A stretch of 64,000 nt of DNA from positions 78,927 to 142,926 of the forward strand of contig NZ_JHWH01000014.1 in assembly GCF_000622145.1 (NCBI RefSeq), read 5' to 3'. The notes beneath the pieces are model-generated. The model saw only the letters and a program-made list of their open reading frames with translations. It ran no database searches and was not told the DNA's origin. Shown piece after piece: positions 46,003-55,274 of this stretch. The number at the start of each line of letters is the position of its first letter. The first letter of the stretch is position 1. This stretch comes from Paracoccus yeei ATCC BAA-599 (GTDB lineage: Bacteria; Pseudomonadota; Alphaproteobacteria; Rhodobacterales; Rhodobacteraceae). A program made the position numbers and the translations under genes.

Positions 46003-48341
46003 GATGAACTCCTGACAGGATGCAGCATCTTGGAAAACGCGCCGGCGCCGAAGATGTTCCCCGCCGCCGGGCCCGACAGGCGTGCGATCGCGTGCGCAAG
46101 GGCAGGCTCGACCGTACGCGCGCCCCCCGAAGGATCGGCGCCCAGAAGCCCGTTCGGGCACAGACGGTCGTCGTCCCAGCCCGGGTGGTTGGCGATGGGA
46201 TACAGGCAGACCCCTTCGACCGGGGCGCCCCGCGCGCGGGCGCGGTCGACCTCGGCCATGACCCAGGCGAACCAGGATGCGCGGCGCGGCCCCTCGGTCC
46301 CGGTCTCGGCGATCAGCAGCGGGCGATCATAGCGGGCCGCGACCTCGACCAGAAGGTCCGACAGCGGGCGGTAAAGTCCGTGGTCCATGTCGATGGGCGG
46401 GCCGCCGTGGATCCACTGGTTGTTCCAGTAATAGTTCAGACCGACGATATCTAGAAAGGACGGATCGCCTCCCAGTTGCGGCCACATCCGGCCCGAGACC
46501 AGCTCGAAGGCCTGGAACTGCGCATCGTGCCAGCCCTGCGCCTCCCACAGAGGGCGGCCGGTCGCGGGGTCGTGATGGATGGCGATCAAGGGCTCGCTGT
46601 GGACGAAGCGCGCCCGCGGATCGACCGCCCGCAGCTCGGTCATGGCTGCGATGGCGGCGCGGGCAAGCTGGCATTTCAGCTCGTAACCCCGGCCTGCGCA
46701 GAACGGGTTCAGATAGCGCGCATCGCCCCCCGCCCAAGCGAAAAAGCTGATCTCGTTCACCGGGCACCAGAACGGGACGGCATCGGTCAGGTCGCGATGG
46801 TGCAGCGCCACTGCCCGCGCATAGGCGGCAAAGCGGTTCACGAAGGCGGGCGTCCAGATGTCCAGGTCGTCGGGCCAGCCATAGTGCAGCAGGTCCCAGA
46901 CGACCTGCGTTCCGCTGTCGCGCGCCGCCGCCATCATCGGCGTCAGGCTGGAGAAGTCGTAGCGCCCCGGCGCCGTCTCGATCAGGTGCCAGCGCGCGCC
47001 GTCCCGGCAGGCGCGGATGCCCAACCCGGCAAGCTGGCGGTAATCCTGCGCGGCGTGGCGGTCGTGCCCGACGGCGGCGATCACGTCCAGCCTGCGCCCG
47101 TTGCCCAGCCGGTGGGTCGAGGCCTCCCACCCCCCAAGCACCGTGCTGGCGAAGATTTCGGGCGGCGGCGCGGGCGTGCGTTCGACCAGGACGGCGTCGA
47201 TCAGCGCCCGCCATTGCGGCACCACCACCGCGGCCGAATAGGTTGCGCGGACATGGGCCTGCAGGGCGCCGCCCAGCCGGCGGCGCAGGCCGGGGTCGCC
47301 CGCCAGCCGCAGGATCGCCGCGGCCACGGCGCCGGGGTCCTCGTGCGGGACGAACAGCCCGCTTTCGCCGTCGCGGATCTGCTGCAACGCGCCATTGTCG
47401 GGGGTGGCGATGACCGGCAGGCCGGCCGCGCCCGCCTCGGCGATGACATGGGGCATCCCCTCACCCCGCGACAGCCAGCAGAACACGTCCATCGCCGCCA
47501 GCAGGTCGGGCACGTCCTTGCGGTCGCCGGTGAAGGTCACGCGCGCGCCCAGGGGCGAGGCCATGCGATGCAACTCTTCGGCATAGTCGGGCATGAAGGC
47601 GTCGGGCCCGCCCACGATCAGGAACCGGATCATGGCGGTCTCGGGCACGACGCGCAGCGCGGCCGCGATGAAATCCTCGACCCGCTTCTTGCGGTCCAGC
47701 CGGCCGACCCAACCCACCAGCACCTCGTCCGGAGCGACCCCCAGGGCCGCGCGCGTGGCCGCGCGCCGCTCGGGGTGGAACTCGTCCAGATCCACCATCG
47801 AGGGGATCTCTACCGCATGCTGCGGCCGGTCCGGCATCTTGCCGGCCGCCGCCGCCCGGATGCTGTCGCAGACGCCGACATAGCGCGCGGTGAAATGCTT
47901 TGGGCCGGCCAGGGCCTCGCTGACCAGCCCGCCATGCTCGATTAGCGGAGGGCGCAGGGCCAGCCGCTCCAACGCCGGATAGATGTCGGCGACGTTCTGG
48001 CAGGAAACCACCACATCCGCCCCCGCCAGCCTGCGGCGCAGATAGTCGATCGTCTCCTCGAACCCCAGCCCATAGGCGGTGGTGTCGACATGCACGCCCA
48101 GTTCGGCCAGTTGCTCATGGGTCTGATCGGGCATCCCTTCCTTGCGGAAACAGGGGATCACGTCGATCCGATAGCGGTCGCGCGGCAGGGTCCGGGCCAG
48201 CAGCCGGATCTCGGTCTCCTCGCCGCCGACGACCAGCCAGGCCATGACGAACAGGATGCGGATGCGGGCCGGGTCCTCGGCCGGCTGCGGGAAATGCTGG
48301 GGCGGCACCGCCCCCCAGACCGTCCGGTCGTCGCCATCCAT
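45999..48341 (-). CDS. Bifunctional GT4 glycosyltransferase fused to a GH1-like glycosidase
   Basis: The 780-residue protein has an N-terminal GT4 domain (about 25-385): RILFVMAWLVVGGEETEIRL, the WVGRLDRKKRVEDF nucleotide-sugar motif and FCWLSRGEGMPHVIAEAGAA carrying the E-x7-E. A second domain follows (about 400-760): PVNEISFFAWAGGD holds the acid/base Glu530 after Asn529, and PLLIAETGTEG holds the nucleophile Glu679, with LNYYWN between, as in GH1-type (beta/alpha)8 enzymes. No signal peptide, so both act in the cytosol. The start at 48341 uses a GGAGA site inside repeat copy B. The joint role in glycan building is unknown. Confidence 0.8.
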   Translation of the reverse strand: MDGDDRTVWGAVPPQHFPQPAEDPARIRILFVMAWLVVGGEETEIRLLARTLPRDRYRIDVIPCFRKEGMPDQTHEQLAELGVHVDTTAYGLGFEETIDYLRRRLAGADVVVSCQNVADIYPALERLALRPPLIEHGGLVSEALAGPKHFTARYVGVCDSIRAAAAGKMPDRPQHAVEIPSMVDLDEFHPERRAATRAALGVAPDEVLVGWVGRLDRKKRVEDFIAAALRVVPETAMIRFLIVGGPDAFMPDYAEELHRMASPLGARVTFTGDRKDVPDLLAAMDVFCWLSRGEGMPHVIAEAGAAGLPVIATPDNGALQQIRDGESGLFVPHEDPGAVAAAILRLAGDPGLRRRLGGALQAHVRATYSAAVVVPQWRALIDAVLVERTPAPPPEIFASTVLGGWEASTHRLGNGRRLDVIAAVGHDRHAAQDYRQLAGLGIRACRDGARWHLIETAPGRYDFSSLTPMMAAARDSGTQVVWDLLHYGWPDDLDIWTPAFVNRFAAYARAVALHHRDLTDAVPFWCPVNEISFFAWAGGDARYLNPFCAGRGYELKCQLARAAIAAMTELRAVDPRARFVHSEPLIAIHHDPATGRPLWEAQGWHDAQFQAFELVSGRMWPQLGGDPSFLDIVGLNYYWNNQWIHGGPPIDMDHGLYRPLSDLLVEVAARYDRPLLIAETGTEGPRRASWFAWVMAEVDRARARGAPVEGVCLYPIANHPGWDDDRLCPNGLLGADPSGGARTVEPALAHAIARLSGPAAGNIFGAGAFSKMLHPVRSSS

Positions 48342-48344
48342 CCG

Positions 48345-48408
48345 TCTTTCTCCGTTTCCAAAATACCCTCGGGGGGTCCGGGGGGCGAAGCGCCCCCGGG
48401 CTGCCCCC
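48345..48408 (-). repeat. GC-rich hairpin repeat with GAGGGTATTTTGGAAA core, copy B
   Basis: On the minus strand: GGGGGCGCTTCGCCCCCC hairpin, GGA, CCCCCCGAGGGTATTTTGG and AAACGGAGAAAG. The same order of parts occurs in copy A at 4741-4812. This copy separates the dehydrogenase and the GT-GH1 genes, and its last part supplies the GGAGA ribosome-binding sequence of the GT-GH1 gene. Confidence 0.7.
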
Positions 48409-48413
48409 GCCAC

Positions 48414-49511
48414 TCACGAGGCGTCGAACACCACCTGCAGGAACTCCGGCCGCTCCGCGACCAGCCGGCGCAGGAAATCCGGCGCCTCGCCATAGGGCAC
48501 GACATGGGTGATCATGTGCTGGCGGATCGCCTCGCCCTCGGCCTGCAAAAGCCGGATGGTTTCCTGCGCCAGCCGCCGCTGGTCCCAGGCGTGGGCGACC
48601 TGCCGGGGCATCCGGTTGATCTGGGCGCAGCGGATCGCCAGGCCGTTGTGGTGGAATTCCTCGCCCAGCCGGGCACCATCCATGCCGCCCTGGTAAAAGG
48701 CCAGGTCGATCACTGTCCCCTGCGGGCGAAGCGCCTGCAGGCAGCGGTGCAGGCTGTCGGACCGGGCGCGGGTCTGGAACACGTATTCCGCGCCGCGCCC
48801 GCCGATCCTGTGGTGCCAGCCCTTGGCGTGGCGCACGGCCTGATCCTCGTCCAGCGCCAGAAAGCCCATCTTCCGGGCGATGTCCCGACGGAAGGGCGAG
48901 GGATCCACCACGACGATTTCCGAAGCCCCGCCCGCCTTGGCGAACAGCGCGCAGAACAGCCCCACGGTGCCGCCGCCCCAGACCAGAACCGGCCGCCCCT
49001 CTACCCCGGCGCCAAGGGCCGGAACGCTTGCGCCGAACTGGTCGGCGTCGGCATGCAGGATGCCGTTCGCGGCGATCGGCCCCATCTGCGCGACAAAGAT
49101 GCCCAGCATCGGGTCCATCCCCGCGGGCAGCTTCAGCAGCAGGTCATGCGCCGGGTTCGCCGTGTGCCCGGTCTTGTGGCCGAAGGTGGTGGCAACCACG
49201 TCGCCATTCGCAAACCCCGGCGCGCGGGCGTCGATGACGCGGGCGACCTCCATGTAGCCCAGGAAGTTGACCGGAAAATGCGCAGAGGCCTCGCCCGGCA
49301 CGAACAGCCCCTGGCCATCATCCCAGCGGCTGTGCAGATAGGGGTTGGTGCCCTTGAGGAAGGTCAGCTCGGTCCCGGCGGAAAGGCCGGTGTAAAGCAG
49401 GTCCAGCCGCACCTGGCCGTCCCCCGCGGGCCCTTCGTCATAGCCGAAGAAATAAGGCTCGCCCTGCCGCTCGATCCCGAGCGAGCGGATATGGCGGTGC
49501 TCATGCGGCAT
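48414..49511 (-). CDS. Zinc-type alcohol dehydrogenase-like oxidoreductase
   Basis: The 365-residue protein belongs to the medium-chain dehydrogenase superfamily, with the nucleotide motif VLVWGGGTVGLFCALFAKAG and VDPSPFRRDIARKMG. The usual catalytic Cys/His zinc ligands are not clear, and it resembles the BchC/threonine dehydrogenase-like group. It overlaps the start of the GT-Gfo gene upstream by 11 nt. A role in making or modifying a sugar nucleotide is inferred from context only. Confidence 0.78.
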   Translation of the reverse strand: MPHEHRHIRSLGIERQGEPYFFGYDEGPAGDGQVRLDLLYTGLSAGTELTFLKGTNPYLHSRWDDGQGLFVPGEASAHFPVNFLGYMEVARVIDARAPGFANGDVVATTFGHKTGHTANPAHDLLLKLPAGMDPMLGIFVAQMGPIAANGILHADADQFGASVPALGAGVEGRPVLVWGGGTVGLFCALFAKAGGASEIVVVDPSPFRRDIARKMGFLALDEDQAVRHAKGWHHRIGGRGAEYVFQTRARSDSLHRCLQALRPQGTVIDLAFYQGGMDGARLGEEFHHNGLAIRCAQINRMPRQVAHAWDQRRLAQETIRLLQAEGEAIRQHMITHVVPYGEAPDFLRRLVAERPEFLQVVFDAS

Positions 49512-51588
49512 GGTGGGGACCCGGCGCAGCGGACGGACGAAAGATCGGCTGCGGGTCAGCCCGCAGCCCCTCCATCTTCACAAGCGCGCCCTCGCGGGCG
49601 GAACGGGCGACGGCCAGCGCGACGCGGTGGGTCTCCAGCGCCTCGGCATAGGGGCAGCGGATGCGGTTCTCGTGGCCCTGCACGGCCTCGATGAAGTCGC
49701 GGTCCTCGCGCCAGACCGGATCGCCGCCGGCGGGGCGGACGGGGCGACCCCGGCCCACGTCCACCATCAGGTCGTGGTCGCTGATCTCCATCGCCAGGCC
49801 ATCGGCGAAGACATGCAGGCCGACACGATGGTTCCAGCGCAGCAGGCAGGTCGCGGCCAGGTTGGCGATGGCGCCCGAGGCAAAGCGCAGCGTCGCCGCC
49901 GTTGCGGTGGGCACGGTCAGGCCCTGGAAATCGTCGCGGTCGCGGCGCGCGGCCATGCCGAACACCTCGGTCACGTCGCCGGCCAGAAAGCGCGTGGCGT
50001 CGATCACATGGGTCGCCTGCTCGATCACCTGCCCGCCGCAGCGGTCCTCGTCCCACCACCATTGCGGCGGCGGCGTCTGGTCCAGCCAGAAGCCCTGCAT
50101 CAGATGCGCCGGGTTCTGCGCCAGATGTGCCCGCGCCTCGTCCATCGTGTCGAGGTATCGCCAGTGATAGCCGACGGCGGTGATCAGTCCGGCCGCCTCG
50201 ACCTCGGCCGCGATGGCCTCGGCCGTGTCGAGATCAAGCGAGACCGGCTTTTCGACAAAAAACGGCAGCCCGCGCGCGATGCAGGCCCGTTCCGGCGCGC
50301 CATGGGCAAAGGGCGGCACGCAGATATAGACCGCATCCAGATCCTCGGCCGCCAGCATGGCGTCGTGGTCGGCATAGGCCACCGCGCCGGTGTCGCGCGC
50401 GGCCTGCGCGGCGCGCTCGCGGTCGGGGTCGCAGACGGCGGCGATCCGGACGTCCTCCATCGTGCGCAGCACGCCGAAATGGCGCTGGGCAATGCCGCCC
50501 GCGCCGATGAAACCCAGTCTGGTCTTGGTCATGCCATCCTCGTGTTGCTGCCGCAGGGTGCTGCGGTAGATGTCCAGAACCGCCCCGGCCATCGCCCCGG
50601 CGGTGAAGTGATGCTGCCAGCGGGCGCGTGCCCGGGCGGCGACGCGGGTGCGGCCGGCCGGATCGGTCAGGGCCTGCGCAATGGCCCCGGCCAGCGGGCG
50701 CGACCGTCCCGGCGGCACCTGCCAGGGATGGTCCGGCCCCAGCGCCTCGGCCGAGCCGGGGATCGCCGTCGCGACGGCGGGCAGGCCGGTGGCCATCGCT
50801 TCCAGCAGGACCAGCGGCAGCCCCTCGAAGGCCGAGGGCAGGACCAGCAGGTCCGCTTGCGCCATCAGCGCGGGCACGTCGTCGCGCCGGCCCAGCAGGG
50901 TCACGGCGCCGTCCAGACCCAGCCGGTCCAGCCAGCGCCGCACATGTGTCTCGCCCGGGCCGTCGCCGACGATCCGCAGCCGTGCGTCGACCCCCTGGCG
51001 GCGCAGCCGGGCCAGCGCCGCCAGCAGGGTCCGGTGCCGCTTTTGCGGGGCCAGGCGGCCGACGCACAGCAGCCCCGCGCCGCCCTGATGGCGTTCCGGC
51101 GGCGGGGCGATGCCGTTCGGCACGGCATGGAGCGGCGGTGCGGTATCGCCCAGGGGCGCCAGCGCCTGGCGCCAGCCCGCGGCGCCGGCCCGCGACACCG
51201 CGATCACCCCGTCGAGCCGCGCCGCCATCTGCCGATAGGCACGGATCTGGCCGGGGTCGGTCAACAGCCAGGGCAGGTGTTCGGTGCGCAGAACCCTGCG
51301 ACCGGCATCCGCGGCGGCATGGACCAGGGCCAGCCCCTCCCATCCGATGCCGGCATGGACATGGACGATCTCGGCCGGCGATGCGGCGATGACCGCGGCC
51401 ACCTCGTCCGGATCATGGGTCAGCGCGGCCAGGCCCATGGCCCGCGCCCGCCCGGCCAGGGCCCGGCCCGCCGGATGGTCGGGAAAGGCCAGCGACGCCA
51501 TGCCGGGGGGCAGGGCGCCCGCCAGGGCCAGCATGTGTTCCCCCACGCCCGAAGGGTCGGGGCTGTCCGTTATCAGCAGGCTGCGCAT
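49501..51588 (-). CDS. GT4 glycosyltransferase fused to a Gfo/Idh/MocA oxidoreductase
   Basis: The 695-residue protein has an N-terminal GT4 domain (about 1-345: LLCVGRLAPQKRHRTLLAAL and FEGLPLVLLEAMATG, 254-268) and a C-terminal Gfo/Idh/MocA domain from Met353. The second domain shows RLGFIGAGGIAQRHFG (Rossmann), FVEKPVSLDLDTAEAIA with the EKP motif, and VGYHWRY. At the junction an internal ATG (50532) has GAGGA 6 nt upstream, so the second domain may also be made alone. Sugar-nucleotide oxidation and transfer may be coupled. It overlaps the dehydrogenase gene downstream. Confidence 0.82.
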   Translation of the reverse strand: MRSLLITDSPDPSGVGEHMLALAGALPPGMASLAFPDHPAGRALAGRARAMGLAALTHDPDEVAAVIAASPAEIVHVHAGIGWEGLALVHAAADAGRRVLRTEHLPWLLTDPGQIRAYRQMAARLDGVIAVSRAGAAGWRQALAPLGDTAPPLHAVPNGIAPPPERHQGGAGLLCVGRLAPQKRHRTLLAALARLRRQGVDARLRIVGDGPGETHVRRWLDRLGLDGAVTLLGRRDDVPALMAQADLLVLPSAFEGLPLVLLEAMATGLPAVATAIPGSAEALGPDHPWQVPPGRSRPLAGAIAQALTDPAGRTRVAARARARWQHHFTAGAMAGAVLDIYRSTLRQQHEDGMTKTRLGFIGAGGIAQRHFGVLRTMEDVRIAAVCDPDRERAAQAARDTGAVAYADHDAMLAAEDLDAVYICVPPFAHGAPERACIARGLPFFVEKPVSLDLDTAEAIAAEVEAAGLITAVGYHWRYLDTMDEARAHLAQNPAHLMQGFWLDQTPPPQWWWDEDRCGGQVIEQATHVIDATRFLAGDVTEVFGMAARRDRDDFQGLTVPTATAATLRFASGAIANLAATCLLRWNHRVGLHVFADGLAMEISDHDLMVDVGRGRPVRPAGGDPVWREDRDFIEAVQGHENRIRCPYAEALETHRVALAVARSAREGALVKMEGLRADPQPIFRPSAAPGPHHAA

Positions 51589-51597
51589 GACCCCCGC

Positions 51598-53925
51598 TCA
51601 GCCGCCGACGGCCGGCACCGACCGGCGCTGGGTCAGCCTGCGGTGGATGGCCAGCGCCTGCCCGACGACCTGATCCATGTTGTAATAGCGATAGCTGCCC
51701 AGCCTGCCGGCAAAGATCACGCCCGGCTCGGCCGCGGCCAGCGCCTCGTAGCGGCGGAACAGGGCCTGGTTCTCGGGACGCGGGATCGGGTAATAGGGAT
51801 CGCCCCGGTCCGAGGGATATTCGTAGCTGATCGAGGTCTTGGCATGGACTTGCCCGGTCAGGTGCTTGTATTCGGTGATCCGGGTATGGGGCACGTCCTC
51901 GGCCGGGTAGTTCACGACGCCGACCGGCTGGAACTGGGGCCGGTCCAGCGTCTCATGTCGGAACGTCAGGCTGCGATAGGGCAACTCGCCGAAGCGATGC
52001 CCGAAATAAGCGTCGATCGGGCCGGTATAGACCACGGTCTCGCCCCGTTCGCCGGCGCCGAGGTCGTGGAAATCGGTTCCCAGCGCCAGTTCGATCCCCG
52101 GATGGTCCAGCATGCGCTCGAACATGCGGGTGAAGCCTTCCTTGGGCATCGCCTGATGCTTGTCGGTGAAATAGCGGTCGTCGTCACTGGTCCGCGTCGG
52201 CACGCGGGCGGTCACGGACTTGTCCAGTTCACTGGGGTCCAGCCCCCATTGCTTGCGGGTATAGCCCTGGAAGAACAGCTCATACAGTTCGCGCCCCACG
52301 GCATTGACCACCACGTCGCGCGAATTGCGGATCTCGGCGACCGGCTCGGCCAGGCGGGCCAGCAGCGCGGCGGCCTCGGCATCCGTCCGCATGTCGAGAC
52401 CGTAAAGCCGGTTCAGCGTGGTGCGGTTGATGGGCATGGGCACGGTCATGTCGCGCACCCGGGCCAGCACGCGGTGTTCATAGGGCCGCCATTCGGTGAA
52501 CCGGCCCAGCCAGGCGAATACCTCGTCGCTGTTGGTGTGGAAGATGTGGGGCCCATAGCGGTGGATCAGCAGCCCCGCCGCGTCGCGGCAGTCATAGGCA
52601 TTGCCCCCGACATGGTCGCGCCGGTCCATCAGCAGGACGCGGCGGCCCGATTGCTCGGCGAACTGGCGGGCCAGCACCGCGCCGGCAAAGCCTGCGCCGC
52701 AGATCGTCACGTCATGGCGGCGCGCGCCGCGCAGGATCGGCACCACCGGCACCCGCACCGGCACGGCGGGGGCCAGCCGGGCGCGGACGGCCTTGTCCAG
52801 ATGCGCCCCCATCTGCTGGAAGGTGCGGTCCCAGCTGAGTTCTGCCAGCAGCGCGTCGGCCCGGTCCCGCCACGCGCCGGGCGCCCCGGCCTGGGCCAGC
52901 GCCGTTTCGCAGGCCCGCACGAAGTCCTGCGGCCCTTCGGCGATATGTACCGCCGCAAGCTCGCCGTAGTGGCGGACCACGTCGCGCACCGGGGTCGAGA
53001 CCACCGGCACGCCCCCCGCCAGATATTCCGGCGTCTTGGTGGGAGAGATGAAGCGCGTCGCCTCGTTCATCGCGAAGGGCATCAGCGCCACGTCCCAGCC
53101 CGCCAGATAGCGGGGCAACTCGGCATAGGATTTCTGCCCCAGCCAGTGGATGTTCGGCGCGCGCGGCAGATCGTGGTCCGAGATCTTGGCGACCGGCCCC
53201 AGCATGACGATGGACCAGTCGGGATGCGCTGCCGCCAGCGCCGCGATCAGCCCCAGGTCCAGCCGTTCGTCGATGACCCCGTAATAGCCCAGCCGGGGGC
53301 GGGGCAGGCCGGCCTGATCCGCCGGGGCCCCGACCTCTGGCGCGCGGGCGGTGCTGAAATGCGCCACGTCGACCGAGGACGGAAAGGGGTGGATGTTGCG
53401 GTGCCGGTGGGCCTTGGCCTCCCAGATGGCATGACCGCCGGTAAAGACCACGTCCGCCGCCGCGAGCAGTTCTGCTTCGGCATCGGCCAGTTCCGGCGGG
53501 GCGAAGCGAAAGGCCGACAGCTCGTCCATGCAGTCATAGACCACGGCCGCCGCATCGACATGGCGGGCGATCGACCACATCATCGGCGTATAGAACCACA
53601 GGACCGGCCGGCGCAGCCCGGTCAGCCCGATCATCTGGTCCAGCAACTCCGACAGCGCGCGGGCCTGATCCTGGGGCGACCAGCGGGCGGGAATGCGGGG
53701 ACGGATCGACTGGATGTCGGTGCCCTCGAAGGCATGGAACTCCAGGTAGGGCAGGTGATGGTCCGTCGGGATCGCTTCTTCCCAGAAAAACAGCCGGTAC
53801 TGCTGGGCAAAGCGTGCCATCAGGTGCTGGGGACGCTGCAGCACGAAATCCCAGCGCAGATGGGAAAAGCAGATCAGCGCCGGTTGGGCGGACAGGGCAA
53901 GCGGCACGGGTTTCACATCGTTCAT
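51598..53925 (-). CDS. GT4 glycosyltransferase fused to UDP-galactopyranose mutase
   Basis: The 775-residue protein has an N-terminal GT4-like domain (about 1-385: QRPQHLMARFAQQYRLFFWE, LGYYGVIDERLDLGL and FISPTKTPEYLAGG). A complete UDP-galactopyranose mutase follows (about 404-775): FAD motif ICGAGFAGAVLARQFAEQ, RDHVGGNAYD, RYGPHIFHTNSDEVF and FAGRLGSYRYYNMDQVVGQA. The mutase makes UDP-galactofuranose, so the operon probably adds galactofuranose to a surface glycan. The start at 53925 overlaps the upstream GT stop by 4 nt. Confidence 0.88.
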   Translation of the reverse strand: MNDVKPVPLALSAQPALICFSHLRWDFVLQRPQHLMARFAQQYRLFFWEEAIPTDHHLPYLEFHAFEGTDIQSIRPRIPARWSPQDQARALSELLDQMIGLTGLRRPVLWFYTPMMWSIARHVDAAAVVYDCMDELSAFRFAPPELADAEAELLAAADVVFTGGHAIWEAKAHRHRNIHPFPSSVDVAHFSTARAPEVGAPADQAGLPRPRLGYYGVIDERLDLGLIAALAAAHPDWSIVMLGPVAKISDHDLPRAPNIHWLGQKSYAELPRYLAGWDVALMPFAMNEATRFISPTKTPEYLAGGVPVVSTPVRDVVRHYGELAAVHIAEGPQDFVRACETALAQAGAPGAWRDRADALLAELSWDRTFQQMGAHLDKAVRARLAPAVPVRVPVVPILRGARRHDVTICGAGFAGAVLARQFAEQSGRRVLLMDRRDHVGGNAYDCRDAAGLLIHRYGPHIFHTNSDEVFAWLGRFTEWRPYEHRVLARVRDMTVPMPINRTTLNRLYGLDMRTDAEAAALLARLAEPVAEIRNSRDVVVNAVGRELYELFFQGYTRKQWGLDPSELDKSVTARVPTRTSDDDRYFTDKHQAMPKEGFTRMFERMLDHPGIELALGTDFHDLGAGERGETVVYTGPIDAYFGHRFGELPYRSLTFRHETLDRPQFQPVGVVNYPAEDVPHTRITEYKHLTGQVHAKTSISYEYPSDRGDPYYPIPRPENQALFRRYEALAAAEPGVIFAGRLGSYRYYNMDQVVGQALAIHRRLTQRRSVPAVGG

Positions 53926-55076
53926 TGCGGCGTCCTTGCCTTTCTGATGGTGTCGAGTTCGTCCGAAAGCGTGCGGATGCTGGCCTGCCAGCCCCAGCGC
54001 GCCAGTGCCGCCGGACGCGGGTCGTAATCGCCGTGTCGTGCCAGAAGATCATCCAGCGCGCGGACGAAGGCCTCGCCCTCGGGGGCGGCAAGCCCGGTCT
54101 CGGGGGTGATGAACTGCAGCCCGCAGCACAGGTTCGCATTCGCCAGCACCGGCAGCCCGGCCAGCTGGTATTCCGTCAGGATCGCGGGCGCCCCGTCGTC
54201 CTGGCCGCAGACCACGCCCAGGCGCGCGCGGTTGATCTGGCGGTTGACCTCGTCATGGGGGACGCCGGGCGGGCCGATGATCTCGACGTCGAGGCCCGCG
54301 CGGGCGGCACGGTCGCGCAGGGCTTCGGTCAGGTGGCCGTACCCCACGATCAGCAGCGCGGTCGTGCCAGGGCGGCGCTCCAGCGCGTCGAACAGGATGT
54401 CGTGGCGCTTGTAGGGCTGGGCGCAGGCGACATAGACCACGTCGCGGTCCTTGGCTGCGCCGGTCGGAAAGAACGTCTCGCCCGAGGCGAAGGCCGGCCC
54501 GATCGGCAGGACCAGCGTGCGCGCGCCGGGCAGCCGCGCCTCGATCTCGCGCGATTGCCATTCGGCGCCGGTCAGGAACAGGTCGAAGCGGGCGGCCAGC
54601 GCATCGTCCAGCCGCAGCGCGGGCGCGTCGATGGAGTTGTAGATCTTGAGCGATGCCGCGCAGGCATCCAGAAGCGCCACATCGACCCCCAGCCCCCAGA
54701 TGCACAGGATGTCGGGAGGCCCGACCTGGGCGATGAAGTCCAGGGCATCGCGCGAGGCATAGGGCGGGCCCGTGTCCGCGCGAAACACCCGCCGGACCAG
54801 TCCCGGCCGCTGCGGATCGGGGCTGCCCTGGGAACGGCCCGTTTCGCGATCGGCCTCGCCGTCGCGGCCGGCGAAGCTCCAGATCTCGGCATGATCGGCA
54901 AGGCCGCTGGCCACGGCGGCCAGGGGCAGGCGTTCCAGATAGCCGCCGGTCACCTGGATGGCGTCGGGCCGCTTGTGCGGCAGGCTGCGGGGCGGGGCTT
55001 CGGCTGTCGGATAGGCGGGCTGGACGGGGGGAACCTGGGTGCAATAGTCCGAGACCGCGACGATCCAACCTGCCAT
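53922..55076 (-). CDS. GT4-like glycosyltransferase
   Basis: The 384-residue protein has a GT-B fold: an N-terminal acceptor domain and DVVYVACAQPYKRHDILFDA with GVVCGQDDGAPAILTEYQLA carrying the donor-site glutamate. It is the first gene of the minus-strand glycan operon and overlaps the GT-UGM gene by ATGA. The ATG at 55076 (MAGWIVAVSDY) is preferred to the 19-codon longer frame. Donor and acceptor are unknown. Confidence 0.78.
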   Translation of the reverse strand: MAGWIVAVSDYCTQVPPVQPAYPTAEAPPRSLPHKRPDAIQVTGGYLERLPLAAVASGLADHAEIWSFAGRDGEADRETGRSQGSPDPQRPGLVRRVFRADTGPPYASRDALDFIAQVGPPDILCIWGLGVDVALLDACAASLKIYNSIDAPALRLDDALAARFDLFLTGAEWQSREIEARLPGARTLVLPIGPAFASGETFFPTGAAKDRDVVYVACAQPYKRHDILFDALERRPGTTALLIVGYGHLTEALRDRAARAGLDVEIIGPPGVPHDEVNRQINRARLGVVCGQDDGAPAILTEYQLAGLPVLANANLCCGLQFITPETGLAAPEGEAFVRALDDLLARHGDYDPRPAALARWGWQASIRTLSDELDTIRKARTPQ

Positions 55077-55274
55077 TCGAGCCCCCGACGAAAATGCCAA
55101 GCCCAAACCGCCGCCGTTACCGCGAAGTTGCATTAATAATTGTGAAGCGCGGGGTGCCTGCAGTCACGGCGGCCTTCTGCCGCAGTCCTGCCGAACCCTC
55201 TGGCAGGGTCGCGGCCGATCCATCAGGATAGGGACGCAAGGCGATTTTCTTGGCGATAAGGTCGATTCAGCAGG
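55077..55274. promoter_or_regulatory. Divergent intergenic region between the glycan and cas operons
   Basis: Promoters for the minus-strand glycan operon and plus-strand cas3 must both lie in these 198 bp. An AT-rich patch around 55133-55146 (GCATTAATAATTGTG) is the likely core. TTC at 55247-55249, the type I-C PAM, is followed by TTGG, 25 bp before cas3. I see no gene, hairpin or repeat copy in the gap. Confidence 0.4.

Noticed and set aside
49510..54027. A 1505-codon plus-strand open frame opposite the glycan operon
   Set aside because: It spans several convincing minus-strand genes and its translation is low-complexity Arg/Gly/Ala-rich, as expected of a shadow frame.
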